From positions 31,560,001 through 31,624,000 of the forward strand of contig OX485806.1 of the NCBI GenBank assembly GCA_950295325.1: 64,000 bases of DNA, in the 5' to 3' direction. The notes under the pieces are model-generated. The model was not told where the DNA came from. It saw only the letters and a list, made by a program, of their open reading frames with translations, and searched no databases. Source of the stretch: Polytrichum commune (lineage: Eukaryota > Streptophyta > Polytrichopsida > Polytrichales > Polytrichaceae). Below, piece after piece: positions 34,842-48,418 of this stretch; position 1 is the stretch's first letter, and each line of letters opens with the position of its first letter. Position numbers and translations under genes: made by a program.

Positions 34842-36547
34842 TCACACTCCCTACCTCTCGCAATCTTCCACACCTACATCCTCTCGCTCTTCACAAAAAA
34901 TCATAACTATCTGCCTCCGCCAAGGAAGGAGTTGAAGCCCAACGTGGGACTCAAAGTGCAATGCAATTGGTCAATGTCTAATCAATCAGAGATGGCAGAA
35001 AGGAGTTCACTTTGAAGCAGCTAGAAGACAAACGCACAGGTTTGGGCCAAGCCTCACACATTAGGTTTAGCATGTAAGCTTCGGAGGCTCGGTAGTCTTG
35101 GACAAAGAGATAAGTGTGACTAAACTTATGAAGATGGCATGTCACTTAAGTTTAGTTGCAACTTGGTAGATGGGGCCACTTCATATATGGACCTTCATCA
35201 TCCACATTGCCACTCTTTCCTCCTCTTCACAGACCCTAGAGTTCATCACCTCTATTCCCATAACCAAGATAATGGTGGATAATGGTGGATAATGGTGGAC
35301 AACCAATATCACATGCTAGATACTTCAAAACATTGGCAACAATCGGGATCTAATTAAACCCAACCCGCATCCCTTACACCAAAAAGAAACTCATCTAACC
35401 ACCTTAATCGAACTGCCCACTATAATGCTCTCAATGGCAGGACTCAAATCTCAAGAGATTGCCAGTTTAACACGAAATGATACAACATCACCACGGACGA
35501 CAACTAAGTGTTTGAATCCTTCAAGTATGTCCCCACTTCATCACCATAGATAGCACCAATAATGAAGTTGCACCCAAAACTTATAAAATCGTCGATGTTG
35601 GTTGCATAGTCAGGACCTTGAATCAATACAACAAGCATCATGTTTCCTCAAATGGTGTCCAATGTCCGAGTATTAAAATAGGCATTACATCCAGTGGATC
35701 ATGTGTCTGCTCAATAGTGAGCAGCCTGGATGCACTGCGAGGAGACATACACAACATTCAATCACAAAACTCAACAACCCTTATCTCCAAACCCACCACC
35801 AAAGACCTAATGAACCCCACATACATAATGACATAAAACACCACACGTGCCTGATTCTAAACCAAAAGAAAGCTAGACCACCAACGACAAAAGCGTTCAA
35901 CTTATAAGGCTCCGCTAGTTGAGATCCAACACCTGATTCTCACAACAAACATCAACATTCAAGCCGAACTCATAAGCACCAGATTCGAAATAGGAAAACT
36001 AAATAGACCGTGATTCACTACATCCCCTCCAACAGATTTACGGTAGAGGAGCATGGCCATGGCACTATTCCACCTTTGAAAGCACTCTACTGCCACTGAC
36101 CGATCTCAAAGGTTGACTCATTCCTCAACGAACCCGTAAGTAGTCCAAAACTATAACTGCAATATCAAGTTTCTCAGAATACTATGTGCCTCCGCATCAG
36201 ACTGTGTAAATCGCACAAGTAATTGAACCACGACAGACCTCATCTACCATTTCGCATAAGAAGTCAACAAGCTTGTCTCACAAATGGAACCCTCCGCCCA
36301 CAAGCACAAAGATAGATCCAGGGAAGAAGGCAGAACCTGCGTTCTCTATGAAGCTTCCATTGCAAGGGCTCACTTCAGTTGCACAAGATGGATCCGGCAA
36401 TGCAGACAGCTTAGATATTTATTACTTACGACATCACTTGGGAAGGAGAGCGCATGTAAGGTGATTCGCAAGCCATTTGTGAGGAGTTCTAACTTAAGTA
36501 CAGTAGCAAAGCTAACTTCCGGGCACAACCACACTACGAAATAGGAA
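34842..36547. other. Unannotated stretch, possibly an old element relic
   Basis: Base composition is less AT-rich than the flanks, and many short frames are broken by stops. A tandem triplicate of GATAATGGTG occurs near 35270-35300. I cannot name a product. Confidence 0.35.
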
Positions 36548-36885
36548 TGGTGTCATATGGTATTTACTGTCACCGTGGTAACTATTTGGAGGACACTTCT
36601 CATGAATAAGTGAACAAATACTGTCTTGGGTGCTGGATGAGTTCATCCATCGGTCATAACCCTACCTTCTCTCGTCAGCGACTTGTGATGAAATATTGCC
36701 ATGGATGACTGAAATGTGGGTGAAATTTCACTTACTAAGTGACACGAATTGCAACACTGTAAATCTATAATCCCCAAACAATCTAATGTTGGGTTAACAT
36801 TTAGTGTTGTGACGCTATACTGTAGTTACCAATTAGTGTTGAGCAAGACAATTAGAATTGATGACGCTAAATATTGCATTTAGTG
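36548..36885. mobile_element. MITE copy, inverted relative to 53532-53904
   Basis: GTGTCATATGGTA near 36550, GGATGAGTTCATCCATC near 36637, CCCTACCTTCTCTCGTCAGC, and CTAAATATTGCATTTAGTG (36867-36885) all recur in reverse order and orientation at 53532-53904. The terminal repeats are more diverged in this copy. Confidence 0.65.
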
Positions 36886-37944
36886 TGATTTAGTCGGAGG
36901 AAGGAGGACGAGACTAGGCCTAGTAGACTACTATTCCCCCACTCGGTGCCTAGGGACGCGATCCGTAAACTCCAATTTGCAAGAGCTCGTGGTGGTCCTC
37001 CTTGCACGGCAACCACAATTGCGGCATTGACCTCATCAAATGTGTATAAGTTACGCAATCGTGTAGTCCACAACATTATTAGGCCATGTGGGTCGGTTCC
37101 ATGACCTTGGACTATGTCAATTATATTTTATGAGTCGTTGAACAAAGTGGGAATATTTATTGGATGTGTCTGTAGGACATAGACTATGCATCAACTTCTT
37201 CGTTTCAAGAGCAAATTTCCTAACCACTTTGCGTTCACACTTGGACGTTACTTGTTCTTGTTATTTTTGGTCCACTTTGTTTAATGTGGATGTTAACTAA
37301 AATTATATATGTGTGTGTATATATATATGTATATATATAACACTATAATTGCTTCCTAAAATGCATTGAAAGAAATCTAGTTAACTATAGTTATTTCGGC
37401 AATTCTTAATTATGCATTCTAAAAATTTCGGGTAATAAATGGGTAGCTTCAATTCTTGACGTGCATTTGAGAAGAAGGTGCACAAAATCCAAGAGAAGTT
37501 TGGTATAGTAAATAGCCATGGATTGGCATGAGCAAAGTGAACAACTATAATTGTAGTCTTTCATAGTAAAGGACAGAGGCTCACGGTTCTACCGTTTTCT
37601 TGTTTACTATTCGTACATTCACAATGAACTTCAAAGTTTGGGTGGAGTTATTCTTCCCACACTATGCCCAGATATCATTGTTCATCTCGGTAATGTTCCT
37701 TGAAATTGCTATTCTTAGTAAAACTATCATTGAAAATGCAGACACTATTCACAATATTCTTAATATTCATATTGGAACTATTGATGTTGACATTATTCTT
37801 TATTCAATCCGGTGCTAGTTTCTTCTTATTCTTTAAAGTTTCTTTTCATTAAGGTAAGATAGTGGAGGCCCATTGTTAGATGATGAACATAGAATGAAAC
37901 ACGATCATGCAGCTAACTAATGGGTAGTTAGAAGCTTCTTGCAC
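36886..37944. other. Intergenic with TA/TG microsatellite
   Basis: A TATATGTGTGTGTATATATA tract lies at about 37300-37340. AAATCTAGTTAACTATAGTT at about 37374 is a fragment of the TAGTTAACTA element family. A 69-codon minus-strand frame (36867-37076, LRNLYTFDEVNAAIVVAVQG) is GC-richer than its flanks but unrecognised. Confidence 0.4.
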
Positions 37945-38140
37945 AATTTGATTTTGACCCAAGGTAGTTGACATGGGTAAAGAGGCAACCTATACACAAA
38001 GGCAACTTAATTGCACATATCAATGTGCGCTAAATAGTCCTATTAGTGTGGATGAAGAATTAGAGTGGAAATAATTAGTGTGGGCCACCCTAATTGTCTA
38101 GCGGGGGTGGAAATAATATGGGTTTGCCTCGGCCACAGCG
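37945..38140 (+). repeat. Dispersed repeat, copy 1 of 2
   Basis: TTTGATTTTGACCCAA, AAAGAGGCAACCTATA, CCTATTAGTGTGG, GGAAATAATTAGTGTGGG and CTAATTGTCTAG occur in the same order and strand at 50700-50890. The two copies are clearly diverged. Confidence 0.65.
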
Positions 38141-38554
38141 TGAATCACTACTAGAAAAGGTGGGTCAAGGGGACACCAAAATGACATCGAGACGACACTG
38201 TTCTAGCCAATTTAACAAATATTAGATTTGTAGTAGGGGTAGCCTTGGCCATGTCGAACCCATGTCATCTTGGACACGGTCTTGTTGCTAGGGTGGGAAT
38301 AAGTGTACGCTTAAATCACGGTGCATTCATCTAGGAGGTCTACAAGGTTGATAAGTGTTAGAGTTTGCATACGTTTGTAGGCCTCCGCTTTTCCATTCAC
38401 TACGGGCAAACTTATTTCTACCAACAAGCATTCTTCAAAACTCACAATTACCACAGATGGTAACTTGCATGGAGTTAAAAAAGAAATGGACCGATCGTCA
38501 AGTAACAAGATCATGTGGTAATACATGTTTTCCTCCGGTAAAAACTTTACACTA

Positions 38555-39095
38555 AATATGATAGTTATTGTCAGTTACTATTTGGCATTATGCAATACTA
38601 TGTATTTTTATTGCTTATGTAACTTTCTACCAAGTAAAGTTGTTACTGCACTAGTAGAAAACTATGCAAACAAAGAAACACAATTGTTTTGCCATTGTGG
38701 TTCTTTTGACCACCCCAATCTTTAGTCACTAAATGACTACAATTTTTTCTTTTTTGTTTTCTGAGTGTAATTTTACAACTTTCGGGGGGTGTAATGTACC
38801 ATTGGCAATTTCAAGACTTTTCCAATAGTTTATTACAAGCCACCACATTCCTAACATTTCAGTTGGTAACCCAAAAATACAAACATGCAGTCGTTTAGTG
38901 GCCGCAAAGCAGGCAGGTCAAAAGAACTGCAATAAAAAAACGACTGCGGTTTTCTTTCGCATAGTTCTCTACAAGTGTTGGTTCTATAATGTCCAAATAA
39001 CCAATCTAACACTTGTTGGTAAAATATGGAATATACAATAAATAGATATAGCATTGCATAATTCCAAATAGTAAGTGACACTAAATTATCACATT
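38555..39095. mobile_element. Foldback element
   Basis: The left arm (38555-38755: GTTACTATTTGG, TATTGCTTATG, GTAGAAAACTATGC, GGTTCTTTTGACC) is matched in reverse complement by the right arm (38880-39095: GGTCAAAAGAACTGC, GCATAGTTCTCTAC, CCAAATAGTAAGTGAC). About 125 bp separate the arms. Confidence 0.6.
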
Positions 39096-40132
39096 TCATG
39101 CAGGAGTCGCTTGCATCCTGTATCGAGGGTCATCATTTCCTTCTTTGCAAGCGCCAGCCTGACTGCTCGCTTCAAGTTTTGCGAAAAACGGAGCTATACT
39201 GCAGTTATACATGGATATTGGACTTATAAGTGGCTGTATAATACACAGCATGGACTATAAGTTAAGCACACAGTTGACATACACAATGTATTCCATGTAA
39301 ATCTGTTATTATAACAAGAGCTTGGGAGTTGGTCGCACCCAAAAGCCTCAAAATGAGCAGCTAGCATCTCTAATATGCCAGACTCTTTACATGCCCAGCC
39401 AATGTAAGGCGGACATTAAACAACCCCCCCCCCCCCCCCCGCCCCACGAACTTTCAGGAGGTGTCAGATCCAGGCTGGAGCAGCTAGTGTTGCATTTTTT
39501 ATTCTAGAGGTGGGAGGCGGTATTATAAAATGTTCTTAAAGAGGTGAGGTCCTTTATGACAAATCATTGTTGAAAATATTCCCCTCTTCTAAGATTAGTT
39601 TTTCGAGCTCTTCTCCGCCCAAGTATTGATCCAAGAATGAAGATATTGTGAATGCAAACCATCATTCACGACTTCTCTGGTGTGCCATGTGGTGCATTAT
39701 GTATTTCTAGTGTTTGTCAATTCGTGTGGCAACTCTCAAGACTCAGACACTACCATTGAGTTTGAATGTACTTATGCTATATGGTAATATGAAACAAATG
39801 GCGAAGTTGAGCGTGTTTAAATATGCCCTATTGACTTGGATTGATTGTAGTCATGAATTTATAATTAAAACAATAAAAAATGCCTCAAAATTTGCCGAGT
39901 ATTTTAAAATGTGTATTTTAAAATAAATCAAAAATTAAATGCACCATTAGGAACAGCCCTCCGGAGTTTTTTTTTTAAAGTTTCTAACCCGACCGAAAAC
40001 TGATGCATGCCCCGCCCGACTTCGAAAAAACCATTGCTCTTGCATTCTTGAAGGCCACTTATTCACAAATCCCATATTGAGTGCACTTCACCCTCAAGGT
40101 CCAACTCTAATCTATATGTTCACTTCAGGGTT
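39096..40132. other. Intergenic with a C17 tract
   Basis: A run of 17 C at 39424-39440 is the main landmark. Otherwise AT-rich with no gene seen. Confidence 0.4.
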
Positions 40133-40362
40133 GTTTATTGTGTCGTGACGGAGGCTAATCTCGGCATAATGTCGTGCCGTCACGACACGTATCCGTCACG
40201 ACATTATGCCGGATGTTGTCTTTATCTTGACGGACTTGAGTTTTACCGAATTCTGTGTGTAATTACATTACCCCATTTCGGACACGTAGGATGTAAGATG
40301 TCCACGTGTGATGACATGTTAGCAAAGTAGAGGTAAAGTGGGGAAAAAATTACTAGCGCCCG
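40133..40362. mobile_element. Inverted partial copy of the 3.3-3.5 kb element
   Basis: From GTGTCGTGACGGAGGCTAAT to AAAAAATTACTAGC this stretch is the near-identical reverse complement of 3297-3520. The high identity indicates a recent duplication or recent transposition. Confidence 0.75.
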
Positions 40363-41330
40363 TCATTGTCATTCTAAAATGAAAATAATAATTATTTTTA
40401 TATGTTTAGTATGTTAAATAATATAAAATGTAATTACTACAATTAACCATGATTTATTGATATTAACTCCAATAGGTACATTTTATAAATAATTAGACTT
40501 GATTAGGCTCAAAGTCAAGCCGGCCGGGCAGCAGTTTTTGGTCGGGTTAGAAATTTCAACAAAATCTCCGGAGGGCTGCCCCTAGCTCATATTTGACACC
40601 CCTTGAAAGTTCGGAGGGGGGGTTGTTTAAGGTCCACCCAAATGTAAGCACTAACTACACAATGCATGGATCAATGCAATGTTCACATACCCTCGTGTTT
40701 GATAACACCTCCTACATGCCTCCATTAACTAAGGTCGAAATACCATAATCCGTTAACCACCCTTTAGCCGTGCACTAGACCGCCGTCATAATGGTGAAGT
40801 GTCATTTCTAAGACCGATCATGGCTCGGTGGCAACTTCAATGCGTGTACACTTAGTGTAGCCAATGGGAGTCAAGTGTTAATGTACTCATGAGGTAACCG
40901 ATTTAGGCGATGTTCTGTATGGAAATGCGGATTACCGTGTTCGGTGTAGGGAGAATATAGTGAACGAGTAGGGATTTGGACCATAGTCCGCCAAGAGCCT
41001 AAGGCTAGTGTAAATGCAGCCTACAAAATTTGTGACTTAGCCTATATAATTTTGAAAGTGTAGGACAAAGAGCCTATGGACAATTTAAAAACATAGGATA
41101 TCAACCTATGTGATAAAAAACATGTAGGAAATTTTGCCTACAAAGTTTTTAAAAGAGAGGATTTTAGCCATTCATCCTTCTTCAAATTGGGAAATTAGTT
41201 GACCTAAGTACATATCTTTAGGCTAATACTCGGGGCTCTTGGGTGGCACATAGACGGATATCAATAATAACCCTGACTCCCTTCCCGCCAATCTTTACAA
41301 ATACCATTCATCACAACTCTCTCTCATTAG

Positions 41331-41332
<2 letters not shown>
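40363..41332. other. Intergenic
   Basis: No gene seen. Words such as AGCCTA, GTAGG and TTTTAGCC recur here and again at about 41740-41910, suggesting an old repeat. Confidence 0.35.
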
Positions 41333-41373
<41 letters not shown>

Positions 41374-41378
41374 GTGAA

Positions 41379-41420
<42 letters not shown>
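41333..41420. repeat. CT microsatellite
   Basis: Two uninterrupted CT runs are separated by ATGTGAAGCAT. Typical simple sequence. Confidence 0.95.
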
Positions 41421-41423
<3 letters not shown>

Positions 41424-42116
41424 AGTGTGATGCGGGTGGCGATTGAAGGACCAACCAAAAATTTCGAGTTTATTTTGGAGGAAGGTATATCTTTGTGGAA
41501 GGATTCAAGAAAGTTTCGATTCTTGTTTACTAATCCTAAGAAATATCTTGCAGGAAGAGTAGAGGTTGAATCAGAAGATGGTGAGGACTTTCACCCTTGA
41601 ACTCATTTGAATTTTAGCAACCTTTCATTATAATCAACTCTTTAAAAAATAGTTGGTTAATCCTTGGCCTTCAAATGTGGTGAAGGGCTTAGCCAGGTTC
41701 AATTCATGCCAAGGATACCACTTAGTACTCAAATTTTGAATTTAAAGCCTACAACATTAAAAGATATGAAGGATTTTAACCTACTAAAAATTAGTTTTGA
41801 AGGCAATTGGCGGGTAACTTAAAAACTCAAAAGGTTTTCAACTTACAAAAATTTGATATTGTAGGATGCAACCTATGCCATGAGGGAAATAGCCTATGCC
41901 CTTTTAAAGAGGTAGGCAATTAACCTCAATAACTTCAAAAACTTTTCCGACACTGATTTGGACAACTTTCCACTTTGAAAATCATAACTTTTTTTGTATA
42001 GGGCAGAAAAATATGAAACAACATGAATCCTTCTTGTCTATTTTGGAAAATTATGTCATGATTGTCAGACGAGATCTTCAATGCGAATCACCTTATTTTC
42101 ACGGGTTATGGTATTT

Positions 42117-43366
42117 CTACCTTAATCGCACAGCTCGAGGCACAACTATTCCCACATGGACTGTACTCAGGCCTCGTTGCCGTGCTATATATATATGTGC
42201 TTCCACTCTCCTCGCCATTGCCACAAGCCACACCAATGGGAAGTGGGTGTTCTTTCCAACCACATTGCCCTTTGTCCACTTCATGGTCATGGGAGATGAT
42301 CCCTTTCCGCAGACCGCGTCATCCAAATATTTCAAATCTTGGACAACTGCCAAGTTAACTATAGTTAACTAGATATTTTTCAACACATTTTAGGGAACAA
42401 CTATAGTTGATTAGAAAATTTTCAAACCGATTTGAAGAACAACTACAATTAACTAGGAAAATTTAAGACCAGATTCAAGAACAACTATAGTTAACTAGAA
42501 AAATTCCACGTATTATTATGTATTCAAAGAAGTTTGTCTCTCGATTTGCTTTAGTTAAGGGTCTTCAATATGCTCGGGCTACTGAGGATCATCAAGAAAC
42601 ATCTTTATACGATCACTCACAGGGTTGAGCTCCGGAACAACCTCCATGCTCGCCAACAACACAAATAACACACTAGTGACACAACAACACTACAACATAA
42701 CTCCGTGAACATGTTGCGCTTAACTTTAGTTAACTAGATGTTCAGTTAACTAGATATAACTATAGTTAACTACATTCTTTGGCAAACCAAATTTTTAAAA
42801 AACTATAATTAAATACATTTTTTGGCAGGTCAAATCGCAAACAACTATAGTTACAAAAGGCATCTAGTCAACTAATAGTTGAATTAGTTGGTTATTTGTC
42901 CAAGGCCTGAAATATTTCATCAACCCATCTTTTGACGAAAAAATACCTGGATTTGCACACGCTTGGACACCTTCTTGGTGCAACATAGCCCATAAATTGA
43001 ATTGTATTCTCATGATTGGCATAATCACCCCTTACGGCGATGCCCTCTTCTATGGGTTTCGGTCCCGCTTGTGTGTGTAGCACACACCAAAGCGTTCCCT
43101 CTGGAAGACATTCTTGTAACCAAATTAGCAGCACCGGTTCCCATGAAAAAACTAATGCAATGAGTAGTGAAGTCGTGACCGATCAATGCCAAACTAAGAG
43201 CATCCCCACCATACCGGGCATGGGGCATGCCAACGCCAAAAATGGGGCATCCCATGTTCTTAGGTGACAATACCGACGTAAATTGATCCCCACCAGTGTC
43301 CGGTCCCCCATAATTTAGAACCAGCCCGGGTATAGTACAGACCTTCCCCCGCCATAAATGATTCAT
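42117..43366 (-). pseudogene. Unknown gene relic split by a MITE
   Basis: On the minus strand, 43366-43025 is open with VLNYGGPDTGGDQFTSVLSP and GCPIFGVGMPHARYGGDALS. After a frame change, the segment ending at 42910 reads NPGIFSSKDGLMKY. If the element at 42335-42909 and one target duplication are removed, it continues in frame as KYLDDAVCGKGSSPMTMKW and then NTHFPLVWLVAMARRVEAH, to a stop at 42117. The GC content is clearly above the flanks. I do not recognise the family. It is broken by the insertion and at least one frameshift. Confidence 0.4.
42335..42909. mobile_element. 575-bp MITE with 10-bp target duplication
   Basis: AAATATTTCA flanks both sides (42325-42334 and 42910-42919). Inside, the ends carry CTTGGACAACTG (left) and, in reverse complement, CCTTGGACAAATAACC (right). 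Subterminal TAGTTAACTATAGTTGTTC motifs repeat. A 9-11 bp duplication and this layout suit a non-autonomous Mutator-like element, though the link to the transposase at 4-7.7 kb is only a guess. Confidence 0.75.
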
Positions 43367-46300
43367 ATAACAACCCTCCTCTGGCCCGCCAAGAGATTAC
43401 TTTAATATCATATACTCCGATATTATCCTACTTTATCCCATGTCAAATAATAGGTGTCGTTGTCTTGTTGATTGCTTCCTAATTCTACCGGAGGTATGCG
43501 TAGGCTTTGGTGGGCTTTGACTCAAGATGACTTGCCCCGCCCAAGATGGAGGGCTCCCCAAAGGTATAAAATATTATATACTCATTGTGGAAATTGATCG
43601 CAAGCGCAATCTTATTGCAGTGATCGGGGAGACTTTTGAGCGTAATCGGTTGAGATCCTAGTGTTTGCAAGTCCAACCGGTTACATGTTGTCATCCTCCG
43701 GTGTTCCTTTAGTAAATTGGTGTATATTTCATAAATTCCTCAAAAACAACCGGTAATTTTCCTATAGTCTTGAACTTGAACCAATTTGAATGTAATTTTA
43801 GTATGATAACTACATTAAAAAGGTCAGAGTTGCCTATTTAATGGCAAATAAGTTTTTCTTCGACTAATTAAATGTTTAGGAGCGCTAACTAGAATTTTTT
43901 TCTCTTACAAATTTACCAATCTTTAAATAGGTTATTTATAAACTAAGGGTATGTGCAAACCAATCCTTAAGACCTAAGGGGGTCCTTACTTTATCCCACA
44001 TATGGTATGACGATCAATTCTTATTTTTTTCAATTCACATTTTTCTTATTATTTATTTTTGTTTAACTAGTGATGATTCTTAACACCTATTTCATCCCCG
44101 ATTGAATGATTATCATTTAGTACACTTCTTCCATTTTAAAAATTTCAGCCACTATAAAGATTAGTTAGGCTCTGTATTTTTGTGTGTCAATGGTTTTTCT
44201 TTTGTCATTGCATAGACCGACCCGGGTGGCAATCCAAAAGGATACGAGATCTCGCAGAATAACATGCAAAGCAATAGAGCCATTGATTAGCGTAAAGGAG
44301 CCTGATGAAAAGAAAACCCGTGTTGAAGATTGTTTTTTTTTTTTTTAATTCAGTCAAACAACCAGGGAACAATCGGGGAAGACTCAAAAGGTGATTTTGA
44401 CATCATCTAGGCGTCTTAGATAAGTTTTATTAGAGAAAATATAGGGGTATGTCCTTTTATTTCGAGTTTGAAGTGAACAAATGGGTGGGAACAGAGGTTA
44501 ATAATTTAAATTTCTCCCTTTGTCAGTACATACAATTATGACCATCACTTTTCTCACTTTAATTATCCGGACAATAATTAATCTGGCAATGAGTTCATTT
44601 TAATGGGACTGAGTGCGGTGCACAAGCATAGGCACAACCATGGTCCATTGACTGTTGTATCGTATCAATGGTACGTCTATTTACCAAATCCAAAGGCACT
44701 TTGATATTGTGTAATTGTCTGATGTTAATTAACTTCCATTTAGTGAAACTTGGAAAAACAGTATAAGTCTCCTATCTTTTCTGTCATACTTCCTTGATTA
44801 TAGCCAGTTTAATTGTTTCGTTTAACCATAGTCTTGCCAATAACTCTAGCATTTTCAGGTTACTTTGTTTAGGTACTCCTTGAACTGATTTCTACTGCCA
44901 ATTCAAATGAGATTTCTTGAATAGGGTCAGGCTTACATCTTTCGCAAGGCTCATCACCCTTAGGTTTATTGGTAACCCTTGAAAGATTATGGTCATCCCT
45001 GACCTTTCAACGATGATCCCAGCCAATTGTCCCTGCACTGTTCATATTCTCCTCATATAAAATTATGATAGTTCAGACCATTGCATGCACTCCTTTACAC
45101 GCCTTAAACACACAAAGTAAGCATGTATCACACTCGTCCATCAATAAATTTGATTATTCTTCTCCCCTTTTTTCATGATTTTCTAATTGTAAGGAAGAGC
45201 CTGGATTGCATCATCTTAGAAATTCTGGATAAAAATCCTTCTTATCTCGACTCGGGTATAATGAATTGTTATCACTGATACACGTGAGTAACTCAATCAC
45301 TCTCGAAGATTGCATCGCAATTGCCATCCAATTAGAATGATTTCAGAATGGAATTACACTCCTGCTCTTATCAGTCTATGAATTAGATGGTAGGCTTTGT
45401 CACCTTGCAAACCTACGTCCTAAAAACTATGGCATCACTCTTGATTGAGAGATTATCATGACCAACTGCACTCAGATTCTACTTTAGACAATTCGGTAGA
45501 ATAAAGATAGATTGTTAAGCATTTACTGCCATACACAAAATTGGTAGGCTATAGACAAGACACAGCTCCAACTGCTACAAGCATAGAGTATTAATAACAG
45601 ATAATGGTCAGAGATTTCAGACTTTCAACTTTGGATTAGTGCTTCGATAATAGTTCAGGATATCGCTCTCATTCAACAAAAGAGATATGTCGGTAGGAGT
45701 TTATGGCCTTCACAAGATTACAAGAGAATTGTTCAATCACAATATCCTTCAAAAAATAGTATTTCTCTCCTATCAAGAAGAAGACGTAAAAAAACTAATG
45801 GTCCCCACTCCTCTCCCTTCATTGTTCATATAGTCCTTCTCTCAAAGTGTGCAACCTTCCAAATTGGACTCTAGACCTTACAAATCTTACTTTCCTAATC
45901 TCCTAGATAATAGCCCAAACTTAACACATCTAAACTGACCAATTTTTCAACCCTTTTTACACTTTACTCTCTAAAAAGTAAAAATAAAACAAAAAAATAC
46001 TACTACAAAGACATAGAGGCCTAAAGACGGAGGCCCAAATTATATATGCCTCACCCTAGGTATGGAGGTTAACATTCAAATTGTAAATGCATTGCCATAA
46101 TTCATAACCTCTGAGCCCTTAAACAATAACAAAATTTCACTTTGAGGTGGATCATGTAGGTAATGAAGATGAACATGCATGTAGTATGAAAATTGCCTAA
46201 ATATGTGAATTATTTGTGATGAGAGTAGTAAGACTATAAGGGTTGAACTGGCCCTTTAGATAAACTTCATAATTTTTAGATGTGTACAACATAACATTAA

Positions 46301-47784
46301 GTAACAAGCCCGGAATAACCTACTCAAAAGAGCATCAAACTGGCATATGCCGGTTTGATGCTCTTTCAAGAGCAAAGGTAGCACTACTTTTAAGTTTTAC
46401 TTAGGCTATTTTTTATTTATTTGGGTAGTTAATTTCAATGCTTAGAATTATATATGTCCGTTTCTAGGACAAGACTAATGCCAAGTGGTGATAAAAAAAG
46501 GTTCTAATCTAGACTAAATTACGATCCAAACAAATCTAAATAGTTATAAAGCAACGGAAAAGTTAGTGAGGTAAAAAAAGTAGTTGCATTTCCTGGAAAA
46601 GTCTTCCGACATCCGCATTGGAAATCTCTCTGATACATTTTTTAAGTTACTATATTTGATTAATTATCCACTTATTCACCCTTGTTTTGCAAGCTTTACC
46701 CTTCTTATTGAAGTATTATTGTGGGTACTCAAAGGATATCCTACTAGCATTGCTAGTTAATGTTATGAAACCTTCATTTGTTACTCCATTATGTAGTTTA
46801 TAAATTTGTCATTGAGCACAATTTTTGTAACCTAGGCTTTGTGTTGTTTGTCACTCCAAGCGTTATATGTATGGAAAAATTTATATGTGAGATGTAATTG
46901 TTGCATCGTATGTCCGATGAGCTCCAATAATGTATATGGCGCGTACATAATATAGGAGTTATATTTTCGTAATGTGACAATGCAATCTATGCATATACAT
47001 GTAGTGTAGCACTAGTATCATATGGTTGTGCAATACACCCACAAACACACAATATCATGTAATTAAGTGACATAAAATTGAGTTGGGAAATTTGAGGTAA
47101 ATGTTTCATGGAAATTAAATGACTAGGAGAAATTCCAAAGTTATTGGTTGGAGTGCACACAATGTTTACGCTTGGCCAGTACCATCACCAATTTTACTAT
47201 ACGAGGTAACAACCGCCAAACATAAAAACTTTCATCATCAATGATTTGATAGTTAGATGATTCAGAATTAAGTGCACGCGCCCTTGGAACATTACACAAC
47301 ACTTTAAAAAAGGTTGACAATTACCTTATAGTTGTGGGCATGCCTATACTAACTTGCCCCAATGATGTCAACCACCCACCGCATAACTCTTGAAATATCC
47401 ATGTTGGTGTCATTTCTATGACACCAATCATAAATGCTTGCACAAATGCCATGCACCATGACTACGTTCCCGAACTTATCATTATGAAATGTTATGCTAC
47501 CCTCCCCCTTCCTACTACACCGTTGTGTCGCTTATTATTTGGAGTTATACATTGTTAAAAATTTGTATTGTTAGTGTATTTTTCTACTAAGTAAGGATTT
47601 TAATATTCTACAGTGTCGAGGCAACCAATTTGACCCTTGTTGGTAAAAAACTATATCTCTAATAAAAAGTTATATCACATTATAAGTCCAAATAATGCCA
47701 CTAAATACCATTATCGGTGAGTTGAAGCCCAAGTTGAATGCTTCCTCTAAAGAAGGCAGAAGTTGAAGACGAAGGTAATGGAGC
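43367..47784. other. Gene-poor AT-rich stretch with a possible retroelement relic
   Basis: No intact gene. At 45590-45650 the plus strand reads VLITDNGQRFQTFNFG, like the TDNGxxF core of a retroviral-type integrase. It is surrounded by stop-ridden sequence (about 44900-45800), so at most this is a dead LTR-retrotransposon fragment. A T-run lies at 44332-44346. Elsewhere I see nothing. Confidence 0.3.
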
Positions 47785-48418
47785 CTATGCGAGCACATAG
47801 ATTACTGAGCTTGACATGAAGGTCTCTGTAAATGAGAGCTAGCCACTTGACTACGCTTGCTTATTCGTGCCTCCAATTAGGGTCTCGATTCTTGGAAACA
47901 TTGTGTCTAAACTTCATTGATATGTGCAATGATACGCTCGGTGTTCATGCATGCAATTAGGACCTCGATTCTTGGAAACTTATTGTTTAAACTACATTGA
48001 TACGTTCATTTTATATGTAATGTAGCCTATGTGAACACATAGATTATTGAGCTTGACACAATGATGTTTGTAAATGGGAGCTTGCCACTTGACTACGCTT
48101 GGTGTTCATGCATGCAATTAGGACCTCGATTCTTGGAAACTTATTGTTTAAACTACATTGATATGTTCAATTTATATGTAATGGAGCCTATGCGAACACA
48201 TAGATTACCGATCTTGACACAAAGGTGTTTATAAATGAGAGCTTGCCACTTGACTATGCTTGGTTTTCATGCCTATAATTAGGGCCTTGATTCTTGGAAA
48301 TTTATTGTTTGAACTACATTGATATGATCAATTTATATGTAATGGAACCTACACGAACACATATGTTACCAAGCTTGGTATGAAGGTGTCTGTAAATGAG
48401 AGCTTGCCACTTGACGAC
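47785..48418 (+). repeat. Tandem array, left part (about 160-240 bp units)
   Basis: Units contain AATGGAGCCTA, ACACATAGATTA, GTAAATGAGAGCTTGCCAC, TTGACTACGCTTG, ATTAGGGCCTCGATTCTTGG and TTATTGTTTAAACTACATTG. About four units occur before the insertion at 48419. Confidence 0.85.

Noticed and set aside
35000-36540. A retrotransposon gag or capsid-like gene
   Set aside because: Composition hinted at old coding sequence, but no motif could be read and stops are frequent.
39322-39507. Proline-run protein near the C17 tract
   Set aside because: It is only a homopolymer translation.
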